Positions 1-9,791 of a stretch of 64,000 bases of DNA are shown here, one piece after another. Location of the stretch: the NCBI GenBank assembly GCA_022575985.1, contig JAKSXM010000107.1:2294001-2358000 (forward strand), in the 5' to 3' direction. The notes beneath the pieces are model-generated. The model had not been told where the DNA came from, did no database searches, and worked only from the letters and a program-made list of their open reading frames with translations. Both the position numbers and the translations under genes were made by a program. Position 1 is the first letter of the stretch. Every line of letters starts with the position of its first letter. Source of the stretch: Anagrus nilaparvatae. Taxonomy: Eukaryota > Arthropoda > Insecta > Hymenoptera > Mymaridae.

Positions 1-235
1 AATTATGCGTATTACAGCCAGTGAGTCAGGCAGAAATAAAAATTCAGTTTCAAAAATATTTTTTCCTTACATAATTGTATTTAAAACTCTGTGAACCGTC
101 ATTTTCATGTTTTTTTTCTATTAATACATCATGATTTTTTGAAACTAAATAATTTGACTGGTCTAAAAAAATAAAAGTATTTTTATATTACCTACCTTAT
201 TATCCAAGTAAATTAACCTTTTACTTTTAAAATAT
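1..235. repeat. Dispersed repeat family C, copy 1, left part
   Basis: This segment closely matches 46931-47158 in the same orientation (both contain GCGTATTACAGCCAGT near the start). The family resumes at about 7738, which matches 48302-48390. The two copies therefore share a left and a right half but carry different DNA between them: a 7.5 kb block here and a 1.1 kb fold-back element in the other copy. No coding capacity is seen and the class is unknown. Confidence 0.7.
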
Positions 236-449
236 AATATATTTAATTATATAATATACTAGCTGATTAACCTCGCTACGCTCGGCAGAGCGTGACAGTA
301 ATTTTGAACATTTAACTATCACACTATCCGTTGATGTCTAAAAATAAAAAATATTGCTGCGCGAAATTATAATAATTTTTGTTTTTCATTTAAAAATTGT
401 TTAAAAAAATATTTCAATCATAAAATCCTATCATATATATATATATTAA

Positions 450-810
450 AACGAAATAATCGAAAAAATTGATTATTTTTAATATTATTCAGCACTAATT
501 TATGAAGAGCTGTATGGACGAAAATACATGAAAGTTGTTTTAAATTAATTTTTAAAGAAATATCCCCAGCCGTTTGTTTTAGTTTTTAAAAAATATTCAA
601 AAGATTTTGAGATATCAAACTCAGAAGTTAGTGGTCGAAAATTTTTTTTTCACTAAAACTGATTTTTCTCAAGATCTAAGAGGTCTTTTGAGACGAACTT
701 AAGTTCAGATTAATCCTTGGAAAAAATGCTATCAATGTCCGTTTGTTTTTTTTAATTTGAGCTCTCGGTTCAGAGTTACAAGTGTTTGAAGCTAAGAAGT
801 TTGAATTCTT
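450..810. repeat. Left arm of inverted repeat bounding a 7.5 kb block
   Basis: The sequence is matched in reverse complement, with moderate divergence, by 7305-7660. Shared blocks include GATCTAAGAGGTCTTTTGAG and the run ending in GTTTGAAGC. The arms enclose a retroelement fragment and two tandem arrays. This could be an old element with long inverted repeats or an inverted duplication; no transposase is present. The DNA from 811 to 1260 is AT-rich and holds nothing I recognise. Confidence 0.65.
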
Positions 811-1289
811 ATACAAATAATATATAATAAGATATAATCTTATACAAATTGTAAACATTATTTCTGTATCATATTTCTTTATTCACAATATGTGTACATA
901 TATTTCTTTATTATATATAAATAACGGGCTAAAACCCAATACATGCTTTTTTAAAAATAAATTGTACATATAAAAAACAATTTATACATTGTCATGAAAA
1001 TTAATTACTCTGATTAAGAAAATTTAACTAACTTGCAATTTTAAAATATTTAATTTTACATTAAATAATATAAGTCCAAAAATAATATGCATTAATAATC
1101 AAATAAAATTCGGATACAATAATTAAGATACCATTAGTCTAAATGTCTAATCTTAATTTAATTTTTGCCTATATGACTAGAATAAATGACCATAGCAGGC
1201 AACCAAAACCAAGCCAACCCAATAGAGACCAAAGTGAATTACACAAAGTATACTTCTTTTATTAAAATAATAATCATAATGTAAAAAGA

Positions 1290-2963
1290 CTAATTTGAGT
1301 CAAAATAATTTAAGCAGAACCTATATACATTAGTTTTAAAACAGTCTTGACCTAATAAATTTTTAAGACTCTGTGGCAAAGAGTTCCACTGCCTTTTTAA
1401 CCTGAGGTAAGGGGAATGATATAACAAATCACTTTTAGCACTAGCTTCTTTTAAAATTCTAGGTTGGCGTAAATTGTATTCCAGTGATCTAATCTCGAAC
1501 ACGTTCCTCAAATTTTCAGGAAAACATGGATCTGATAATGCCTTATTCATAAACATTAGATCATATGCATTATGCAATGATTTGATGGAAGAAATATTAG
1601 CTAATTTAGAAATATTTGAGAAATCGTGCTCGAGAGGAGACATTGGAGAATTTGTTTTATATGAAACATAACGAAGACCCTTATGGATGATGCCTTCCAG
1701 AGAACTGTAGTCCACACTGGTCCAAGGCCTCCAGATTACAGATCCGTATGTTAAATGCGGAATCACAAATACTTTAATAAGGTTAGCTACAATAAATGGA
1801 GATCTGAAGTCCAAAGTACTTCTTTTTATGAAACCAAGGATCTGGAGAGCCTTAGACAGTATAAACCCCCTGTGCTCCGAAAAGCACCACTTGTCATCAA
1901 TAATGATGCCAAGATCTCTAATACGCGATACTTTAGCTAAATCCGAACCATTAACCGTATAATTAGTACCGATGGGGAATTTAGACCTAGAAATGGAAAT
2001 AAAATTAGATTTACTAAGATTAATAGGCATGCCATTTTCTACCGACCAGCTAACAAATTGATCAATATCAGCTTGCAGATTTATGGAATCTAGGTTACTA
2101 TTAATACGTTTACTTAGACGAGTGTCATCCGCATACAGTTCCAGTCTGGAGAACTGTATACTCAGAAATATGTCATTAATAAAAAATATAAAAAGCAATG
2201 GACCCATATGAGTCCCTTGAGGTATCCCAGATGTGGCAGAAAAATCATAAGAATGGTGATTTTTAAATTGAACCCTCAATCGTCTATCACAAAGATAAGA
2301 CTTTATCCACTTTAAAGCCCATCCTCTTATACCTGCATTGAAGAGCTTATGGAAGAGCAGGTTGTGATCGACCAGGTCAAATGCACGTTGAAAATCAAAG
2401 TAAATTACGTCAATTTGATTATTCGAATCAATAGATTCGATTACTTCATTAGAAAATTGGAACATGCTAGTTAATACTGACCTGCCCTTCATAAAGCCAT
2501 GCTGGTTGTTAGAGATCAATGGACTAATTTTCTTATACAATATATTAAATATTACAAAATCAAATATTTTAGCAAAAACATTGATAATTGTCACAGGTCG
2601 GTAGTTAGCAATATCCCCTTTGTCCCCATTTTTAAAAGTTGGAAGGATAAATGCATCCTTCCATTTCTTAGGAAAGTAGCCTAAATTAACTGACTGCTTA
2701 ATAATCATAAAAAGCGGTAGTAATAATGAGGTTGAGCAAATCTTGATGAAAATCTCTGGGATTCCATCAGGACCAGCTGCATGAGAGTTTTTAAGGTTAT
2801 TCAGGGCATCGGTAACATCCTGAAGGGTAACTTCAAAGGAGGTAAGCAGTGGTGTATTAGTAAATGGAATATTACAAGTCAATGGTGGGTTGTGTGGATT
2901 CTTAAAAACAGACCGGAATTTGTCAGCAAACAAGTTAGCAATATCATCTATTGTATTAATTTA
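1290..2963 (-). pseudogene. 5'-truncated non-LTR retrotransposon reverse transcriptase (jockey/CR1-like)
   Basis: The open frame is about 557 codons and reads on the minus strand. It encodes a reverse transcriptase that would copy element RNA by target-primed reverse transcription. Visible blocks in order are AAGPDGIP, a YRPVTIINVFAKIFD block, FDFQRAFDLVDH, the GIPQGTHMGPLLF block and the catalytic LYADDT; a C-terminal region follows. There is no endonuclease domain and no convincing initiator: the reading frame runs upstream to a TAA near 2964, where sequence of a different character begins. The frame has no internal stop, so the insertion is not very old, but the missing N-terminal half makes it a dead copy. 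The clade call (jockey versus CR1) rests on motif flavour only. Confidence 0.85.
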
Positions 2964-2965
2964 TA

Positions 2966-3058
2966 TTTCAATTGTAAATTGATTATATTTCAATTGTAAA
3001 TGAGTGTATACTAAATTTTTGTCATGGCAAATAAACTGAATAATAATAATAATAATAA
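2966..3058 (+). repeat. 3' tail of another non-LTR element, ending in (AAT)n
   Basis: The stretch contains GGCAAATAAACTGAATAATA and runs into a short AAT repeat. This is the usual form of a CR1/jockey-type 3' end with its tail. It lies head-on against the truncated 5' side of the reverse transcriptase fragment. Only the tail is recognisable. Confidence 0.45.
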
Positions 3059-3399
3059 TTTAAAAACTCAAAAAGTTGTCATTTTTGCCACTTGATAACT
3101 TAAAATAGTTTGTATCAAAATGTAAAAACCAAATTGCTTTGTATTTATTAAGCACTTTTCTAAAACAACTTTTTTTTTTTTTATTTAATGCATTCATTAA
3201 AGAGAAATAGCAAAAAAACGAATTAAAGTCAAATTTTTTGAATTTTTGGGTTTTTCATGTTTAAGACAGCCGATATCCAATTTCTTATTCGATGAAATTT
3301 TTCGAATTTTTTCATATATAAAACACCCGACAATATAGATTGAAATATTTCAAATATTTTCATGTTGTGGACATGAAATGTTGTAATTTCAATTGTTTT

Positions 3400-6130
3400 T
3401 ATGCAGTAATAGCATTGAATTATTAATATTGAATTTAGCAAAATATACCCCACTTAAATGTTTTCGAATACTGTCCTGTTTTATAGAAATGCTGTAATTT
3501 CAATCATTTTTATGCAATGATAGCATTGAAATATTAGCATTGAATTTAGCAGAATATTCCCCACTTAAATGTTCTCGAATACTATCCTTTTTTATAGAAA
3601 TGTTGTAATTTCAATTGTTTTTATGCAATAATAGCATTGAATTATTAGTATTGAATTCAGTAAAATATACCCAACTTAAATGTTTTCGAATACGGTCCTC
3701 TTTTATAGAAATTTTGTAATTTAAAATATTTTTATGCAATCGTAGCATTGAAATATTAGTATTCAATTTAGCAGAATATTCCCCACTTAAATGTTCTCGA
3801 ATACTTTCCTGTTTTATAGAAAAGTTGTAATTTTAATTATTTTTATGCGATCATAGCATTGAAATATTAGTATTTAATTTAGCAGAATATTCCCCACTTA
3901 AATGTTCTCGAATACTGTCCTTTTTTATAGAAGTGTTGTAATTTCAATTGTTTTTATGCAATAATGGCATTGAATCATTAGTATTGAATTTAGTAAAATA
4001 TACCCCACTTAAATGTTTTCACATATTGACCTATTTTATAGAAATTTTTTAATTTAATATATTTTTATGCAATGATAGCATTGAAATATTAGTATTGAAT
4101 TTAGCAAAATAAACACCATTTTAAATTTTTTCCCCTGTTTTATAGTAAAGTTGTAATTTCAATGTTTTTAAGCATTGATAGCATTGAAATTTTAGTATTG
4201 AATTTAGCAAATTTGCCCCACTTAAATGTTTTCGAATACTGTCCTGTTTTATAACATTGAATTATTAGTATTGAATATAGCAAAATATACCCCACTTAAA
4301 TGTTTTCGAATATTGTCCTCTTTTATAGAAATGTTGTAATTTCAATTGTTTTTATGCAATAATAGCATTGAATTATTAGTATGCAATTTAGCAAAATATA
4401 ACCCACTTTAAATTTTTTTTCCCTGTTTTATAGAAAAGTTGAATTTCAATGTTTTTAAGCAATGATAGCATTGAAATATTAGTATTGAATTTAGTGAATC
4501 GTGAATTTATCAGTACATATACTGCTAAATTCAATACTCAATACCCCACTTAAATTTTTTCAAATATTGTCCTGTTTTATAGAAAAGTTGTAATTTCATT
4601 TATTTTTATGCAATGATAGCATTGAAATATTAGTATTGAATTTAGCAAAATAAACACCACTTAAATGTTTTCGAATATTGTCCTCTTTTATAGAAATGTT
4701 GTAATTTCAATTGTTTTTATGCAATACCTAATAGCATTGAATTATTGGTATTCAATTTAGCAGAATATGCCCAACTTAAATGTTTTCGAATACTGTCCTG
4801 TTTTATAGAAATGTTGTAATTATAATGGTTTTTATGCAATAATAGCATTGAATTATTAGTATTGAATTTATCAAAATAAACCCTACTTAAATTTTTTCAA
4901 ATATTGACCTCTTTTATAGAAATTTTGTAATGTAAAATATTCTTATGCAATGTTAGCATTGAAATATTAGTATTGAATTTAGCAAAATATACCCCACTTA
5001 AATGTTTTCAAGTATTTACCTCTTTTATAGAAATTTTGTAGTGTAAAATATTTTTATGCAATTATAGCATTGAATTTTAGTATTGAATTAAGCAAAATAA
5101 ACACCATTTTAAATTTTTTTCCCTGTTTTATAGTAAAGTTGTAATTTCAATGTTTTTAAGCAATGATAACATTGAAATATTAGTATTGAATTTAGCAAAT
5201 TTGCCCCACTTAAATGTTTTCGAATACTGTCCTGTTTTATAACATTGAATTATTAGTATTGAATATAGCAAAATATACCCCACTTAAATTTTTTCAAATA
5301 TTGTCCTGTTTTATAGAAAAGTTGTAATTTCATTTATTTTTTTGCAATAATAGCTTTGAATTATTAGTATTGAATTTATCAAAATAAACCCTACTTAAAT
5401 TTTTTCAAATATTGACCTCTTTTATAGAAATTTTGTAATGTATAATATTCTTATGCAATGTTAGCATTGAAATATTAGTATTGAATTTAGCAAAATATAC
5501 CCCACTTAAATGTTTTCAAGTATTTACCTCTTTTATAGAAATTTTGTAGTGTAAAATATTTTTATGCAATTATAGCATTGAATTTTTAGTATTGAATTAA
5601 GCAAAATAAACACCATTTGAAATTTTTTTCCCTGTTTTATAGTAAAGTTGTAATTTCAATGTTTTTAAGCAATGATAACATTGAAATATTAGTATTGAAT
5701 TTAGCAAATTTGCCCCACTTAAATGTTTTCGAATACTGTCCTGTTTTATAGAAATGTTATAATTTCAATTGTTTTTATGTAATAATAGCATTGAATTATT
5801 AGTATTCAATTTAGCAAAATATAACCCACTTTAAATTTGTTTCCCCTGTTTTATAGAAAAGTTGAATTTCAATGTTTTTAAGCAATGATACCATTGAAAT
5901 ATTAGTATTGAATTTAGCAAAATAAACACCACTTAAATGTTTTCAAATATTGACCTCTTTTATAGAAATTTTGTAATGTAAAATATTTTTATGCAATGAT
6001 AGCATTGAAATATTAGTATTTAATTAAGCAAAATAAACACTACTTTAAATTTTTTTCCCTGTTTTATAAAAAAGTTGTCATTTCAATTGTTTTTATGCAA
6101 TAATAGCATTGAATTATTAGTATTCTATAT
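3400..6130. repeat. Satellite array, about 111 bp monomer
   Basis: Roughly two dozen diverged copies of a unit containing CCCCACTTAAATGTTTTCGA, a TTTTATAGAAATGTTGTAAT block and GCATTGAATTATTAGTATTG. Spacing between successive CCCCACTTAAATG blocks near the left end is 109-112 bp. Some units are internally deleted (for example near 4250 and 5250), and the recurrence of the deleted forms indicates multi-unit duplications. No coding potential. Confidence 0.9.
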
Positions 6131-7060
6131 ATGAAAGCTTCATAAAATTTCAATCGTTCGTTTTAATTATGAAATAATAAAAATTTTCTAAAAAAATATT
6201 TTATTGCAAAAGTCATATTGATTGTCAAAAATTTTATGAAAATATCTTAAAATTTCATTCTTTTGTTTTAATTAGGAAATAATAAAAATTTTCAAAAAAA
6301 TTATTTTATTGCAAAAGTCATATTGAGTGTCCAAAACTTAATAAATTTCCAATCTATATTTTACTTCGTTTTATATATGAAAACTTCACAAAATTTCATT
6401 CGTTTGTTTTAATTATGAAATAATAAAAATTTTTTAAAAAAATATTTTATTGCAAAAGTCATATGGATTGTCCATATCTTTATAAATTTCCAATGTATAT
6501 TTTACTTCGTTTTATATATGAAAAGTTCATTTAATTCAAACTGTATAAATTGTCAATTTATCTTTTATTTTTTTTCGTCAATATAAATATCATTAAAAAA
6601 AAATATTTTATTGCAAAAGTCATATTGATTGTCCAAAAATTAATGAAAATTTCATAAAATTTTATCTGTCTGTTTTAAACACGAAATAAAGAAATTTACT
6701 AAAAAAATATTTTATTGCAAAAGTCATATTGATTGTTCATAACTTTATAAATTGTAATTGTTTATTTTATTTAGTTTTTTCTATGAAAATATTATAAAAT
6801 TTCATTCGTTTGTTTTAAATATGAAATAATAAAATTTTTCAAAAAAAATATTTTATTGCAAAAGTCATATAGATTGTCCAAAACTTTATAAATTTCCAAT
6901 GTATATTTTACTTCGTTTAATATATGAAAAGTTCATAAAATTTCATTCGTCTGTCTTAAACATGAAAAAATAAAAATTTCCAAAAAAAATCTTTTATTGC
7001 AAAAGTCATATTGATTGTTCACAACTTGATAAAAGTCAAAAAATTTTCAATATATATTTC
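6130..7060. repeat. Second tandem array, 105-160 bp irregular unit
   Basis: Seven copies share the core TTTTATTGCAAAAGTCATAT, at about 6201, 6306, 6446, 6606, 6712, 6852 and 6991. Each is preceded by an A-rich segment and followed by ATTGTCCA. The unit lengths vary (about 105, 140 and 160 bp), so this array is unrelated to the 111 bp satellite it abuts. Nothing coding. Confidence 0.8.
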
Positions 7061-7304
7061 TTGTTATATAAAATAATATAATAATTTATATATTTTGTCT
7101 CAGATATTAAAAAAAATTTTTAAATGATAAATTTTTTTGTAATTTAATGTAAATTGGTTTTCTAGAGATTTCTCTTTAATGAAAGGGTTAAATTATAAAC
7201 CAAAAAAACTTGTTAGATAACGCATTAACAAATACATAGCACTTTAGTTTGATCGTTTTGGTGATATAGATTTTGAGTTACGAACTGATTAGAGTAACAA
7301 CTTT

Positions 7305-7660
7305 TTTAGTGTTTAAATTTTGATTTTTTTGGCTTCAAACAGTTGAAACTCTAAATCATGAGCTCGGATTTAAAAAAAAAAAACGTCAAATCGATAGCAT
7401 TTTTGACAAGGAAAAATTTGCACTAAAGCACGTCTCAAAAGACCTCTTAGATCCTGAGAAAAATCAGTTTTTATGAAAAAATAAAAATATTTTTTACGTT
7501 TTCAACCACTAACTTCGGAGCTTAATATTTTGGAATCTATTGAATATTTTTTAAAAATATAAGAAGAATCGTGTAGATATTTATTTAAAGATTACTTTAA
7601 AACAACTTTCAGGTGTTTTCGTCTATTCAAAATTTTAGAAATTGACTTGTAAGAAAATCA
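7305..7660. repeat. Right arm of inverted repeat bounding the 7.5 kb block
   Basis: Reverse complement of 450-810 with moderate divergence; see the left arm. Between the tandem array and this arm (7061-7304) only AT-rich sequence is present. Confidence 0.65.
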
Positions 7661-7737
7661 AAAATATTAAATTTTTTAAATTATTTAATTTTAATATATA
7701 TAGGATAATTATTATACAAAAATAAAAATTTATTATA

Positions 7738-7842
7738 CACTATAAAAACATATTGCTTGAATTTATAAGTAAGTTTTCAAGCAAGCAATTAAAATTTTGC
7801 CCAGCCCTTAGATGGTCAAAAGTTAATAAAAATTTTAAAAAA
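7738..7842. repeat. Dispersed repeat family C, copy 1, right part
   Basis: Matches 48302-48390 (shared AAAAACATATTGCTT and CAAGCAAGCAATTAAAA-like blocks). Together with 1-235 it forms one family copy split by the 7.5 kb block. Confidence 0.65.
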
Positions 7843-8660
7843 CGCTGCCAAGTAATTGGCACTATGATTCCTCATTAGCAATAGCAAAATGTTCTTAATG
7901 GTCTATTTTACCTAACAAAGTATAATATCGTAAGAAAAACTAAGAATGATCTTTGAATGATCTTATCCTTGATACTATTAGTTTAACATCTCATGGAAAA
8001 AATTAGGTTTTTTACATAAAAAAAAGATTTTTCTACACTAGTACATAATCCTCTTTTATAATAATTATGTCTGCTAGACATTTTTTGGTGTAGCTGGTGT
8101 AGTTATATCTTGAAGACATAATTACACCAGCTACAGGAATAAAGAAAAACTTTTGCTATGTTTAAATTGAGGAATAAAAATGATACCTATAGTAAAAACA
8201 TTAATTCTAGATATTAGTAATTTCATAGTAATAAATTAAGTGCTTCGTCCAAAAAGAAAAAAATTTATGGTGTTTTTTTAATTTTTTTATGTAAAAAATT
8301 TTGAAGAAAAAAAATTTCGACAAATTACGTATCAGATAGAGTCCTTTACAAACGATAATTCTAGATATTCATACTTTCATAGAAAGAAATTAAGTACTAT
8401 AAGTTCTAAAAAAAAAAAAATAATTGTTTTTTTCTAATTTTTTTATGTAAAAAATTTAAAAAAAAAATTGTTTGAAAAATTAGGTATCGGATTGGAGATA
8501 ACGAGTAAAAACGATAATTCTAGATATTAGTACTTTCATGGAAAAAAATGAGGTACTACGTCCAAAAAAAAAAAATTATGGTATTTTTTTAATTATTTTA
8601 TGTAAAAATTACGTATCAGATATTATCAGATATGAATAACGATATTAAAATAAGATGGAA
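7835..8660. repeat. Degraded relative of the HINE-like tandem-core family
   Basis: The left end reads CTGCCAAGTAATTGGCAC followed by TTCCTCA, a diverged version of the family terminus at 13191. From about 8200 there are three tandem units of roughly 150 bp with TTTCATGG, a GAGGTACTACGTCC-like block and an A-run, the same core unit seen at 14.9-15.7, 18.5-19.0 and 20.6-21.9 kb. No terminal hairpin or microsatellite is seen at the right side, so the copy looks truncated. Confidence 0.55.
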
Positions 8661-8743
8661 AAGCAATTAAAAAAAGAAAAAAATGTCGCGACAAGAGTTT
8701 AAACCCATTAGTAAAGTATAAATTTTATAGTTCTTAAAAATCT

Positions 8744-8747
8744 ATGA

Positions 8748-8783
<36 letters not shown>

Positions 8784-8798
8784 TTTTTTTTTTTTTTT
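8744..8798. repeat. (TTA)n plus T-run: 3' tail of the R1-like fragment
   Basis: About 10 ATT triplets followed by a T-run. On the minus strand this is poly(A) followed by (TAA)n, lying directly after the 3' UTR of the R1-like fragment, so it is most simply the retrotransposon tail. Confidence 0.7.
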
Positions 8799-8840
8799 TG
8801 TCAAGGGAATCTTGTGAATCTTACATCAGCCATGGAGTGT

Positions 8841-8863
8841 TTGCGGGCCTTAAAGGCCCGCAA
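8841..8863 (-). other. Perfect hairpin in R1-like 3' UTR
   Basis: The palindrome pairs TTGCGGGCCTT with AAGGCCCGCAA around a single central base. It lies just upstream of the 3' tail of the R1-like fragment. In this class of element the 3' UTR is recognised by the element's own reverse transcriptase, so the hairpin is a plausible recognition structure; that role is inferred. Confidence 0.5.
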
Positions 8864-9086
8864 ATTTCCATGACCGCCCAGTTGCACAAAGCGTACAACT
8901 GGGAGACCACCGGCGAACGCGGTCGCCGGCTACGCCCCAGATTCTTACTGGATAAACACACTATAAACCCCCCTGCGCTTGTTTGCCCCAAACCGGAACT
9001 CCCTTTTCAGGTATAACTTCAGTTTGGGACGCGCAGCCTAGGCAACTGGCCGCTGCCTTCCCCCAGCCTAGTGACAGGAGAGCAAT

Positions 9087-9452
9087 CTACGATAGAAAGC
9101 CCTCCTCCTTTTTCTTCAACAAGGTGGCCCTTACGTACTCTGCTACTTTGTTCCAATTTTCAGAACTCCGTAGCATTTCCGGAACCACCTTCTCTGGCCT
9201 CCAAATCGGGAAGGGCGGGCGCCCTTCCACGTAGCGCATACATCCGAAGAAAGTATGCTCCACTGTATCCTTCTCGCCTGGGCAGTGTAGGCACTCCTCT
9301 GTTGCCACCTTATGCCAATGTTTCAACATTGCACGGAAATACCCGTGTCCAGTCAAGAATTGGGTGAGGTAAAAATCCACCTCCCCATGTTGTCGTCCAG
9401 TCCATGCCTGCAGATCTGAAATCAGTCTGCGCGTCCATCGGGCATTTTTCTA
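9087..9452 (-). pseudogene. C-terminal fragment of R1-type retrotransposon polymerase (zinc-knuckle region)
   Basis: About 121 codons remain open. The frame begins with an ARWTRRLI block, continues with the typical EVDFYLTQFLTGHGYF motif, and has the Cys-His cluster C-x2-C-x8-H-x4-C that marks the C-terminal zinc knuckle of R1/TRAS/LOA-group polymerases. The reverse transcriptase and endonuclease domains are absent. There is no reason to think the fragment is expressed. An opposite-strand reading of similar length is a by-product of the GC-rich composition. Confidence 0.75.
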
Positions 9453-9453
9453 A

Positions 9454-9457
9454 TATA

Positions 9458-9523
<66 letters not shown>
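9454..9523. repeat. (ATT)23 microsatellite, tail of CR1/L2-like element
   Basis: About 23 uninterrupted triplets. On the minus strand this is (AAT)n at the 3' end of the element at 9524-12650, as expected for CR1/L2/jockey-type tails. Confidence 0.75.
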
Positions 9524-9527
<4 letters not shown>

Positions 9528-9791
9528 AGCTGTACATAAGTTTACACATATTGGTTACATATACATATGAAATATATACTACGTTATACAATATGTCCAC
9601 ATGGACTCGTAGTCCGAGCGTGGAACTAGCTGCTATAGCTGCAAGAATTAACAAATATTACATCTTAATATAATATAAAATATTTTGTTCTGTAAAGTTT
9701 TTATTAATTTAATGGTAACTATTTAATAGCCTCTTCTGTTTAACATATTTAGCCTCTTTATATTACTTAATCTACTTGATTTTATATAATT

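Larger units (their letters stand above)
8799..9453 (-). mobile_element. R1-like non-LTR retrotransposon, 3' fragment
   Basis: Noticeably GC-richer than its surroundings. It encodes only the C-terminal part of a non-LTR polymerase, followed by a GC-rich 3' UTR of about 290 bp and a poly(A)/(TAA)n tail. The upstream limit (9453) abuts the (ATT)n tail of the next element, so the copy is heavily 5'-truncated or was cut by that insertion. Confidence 0.75.

Noticed and set aside
8744..9367. Plus-strand ORFs of 83-98 codons through the GC-rich segment.
   Set aside because: The minus strand encodes the R1 C-terminal zinc-knuckle motif; the plus-strand frames are shadows.
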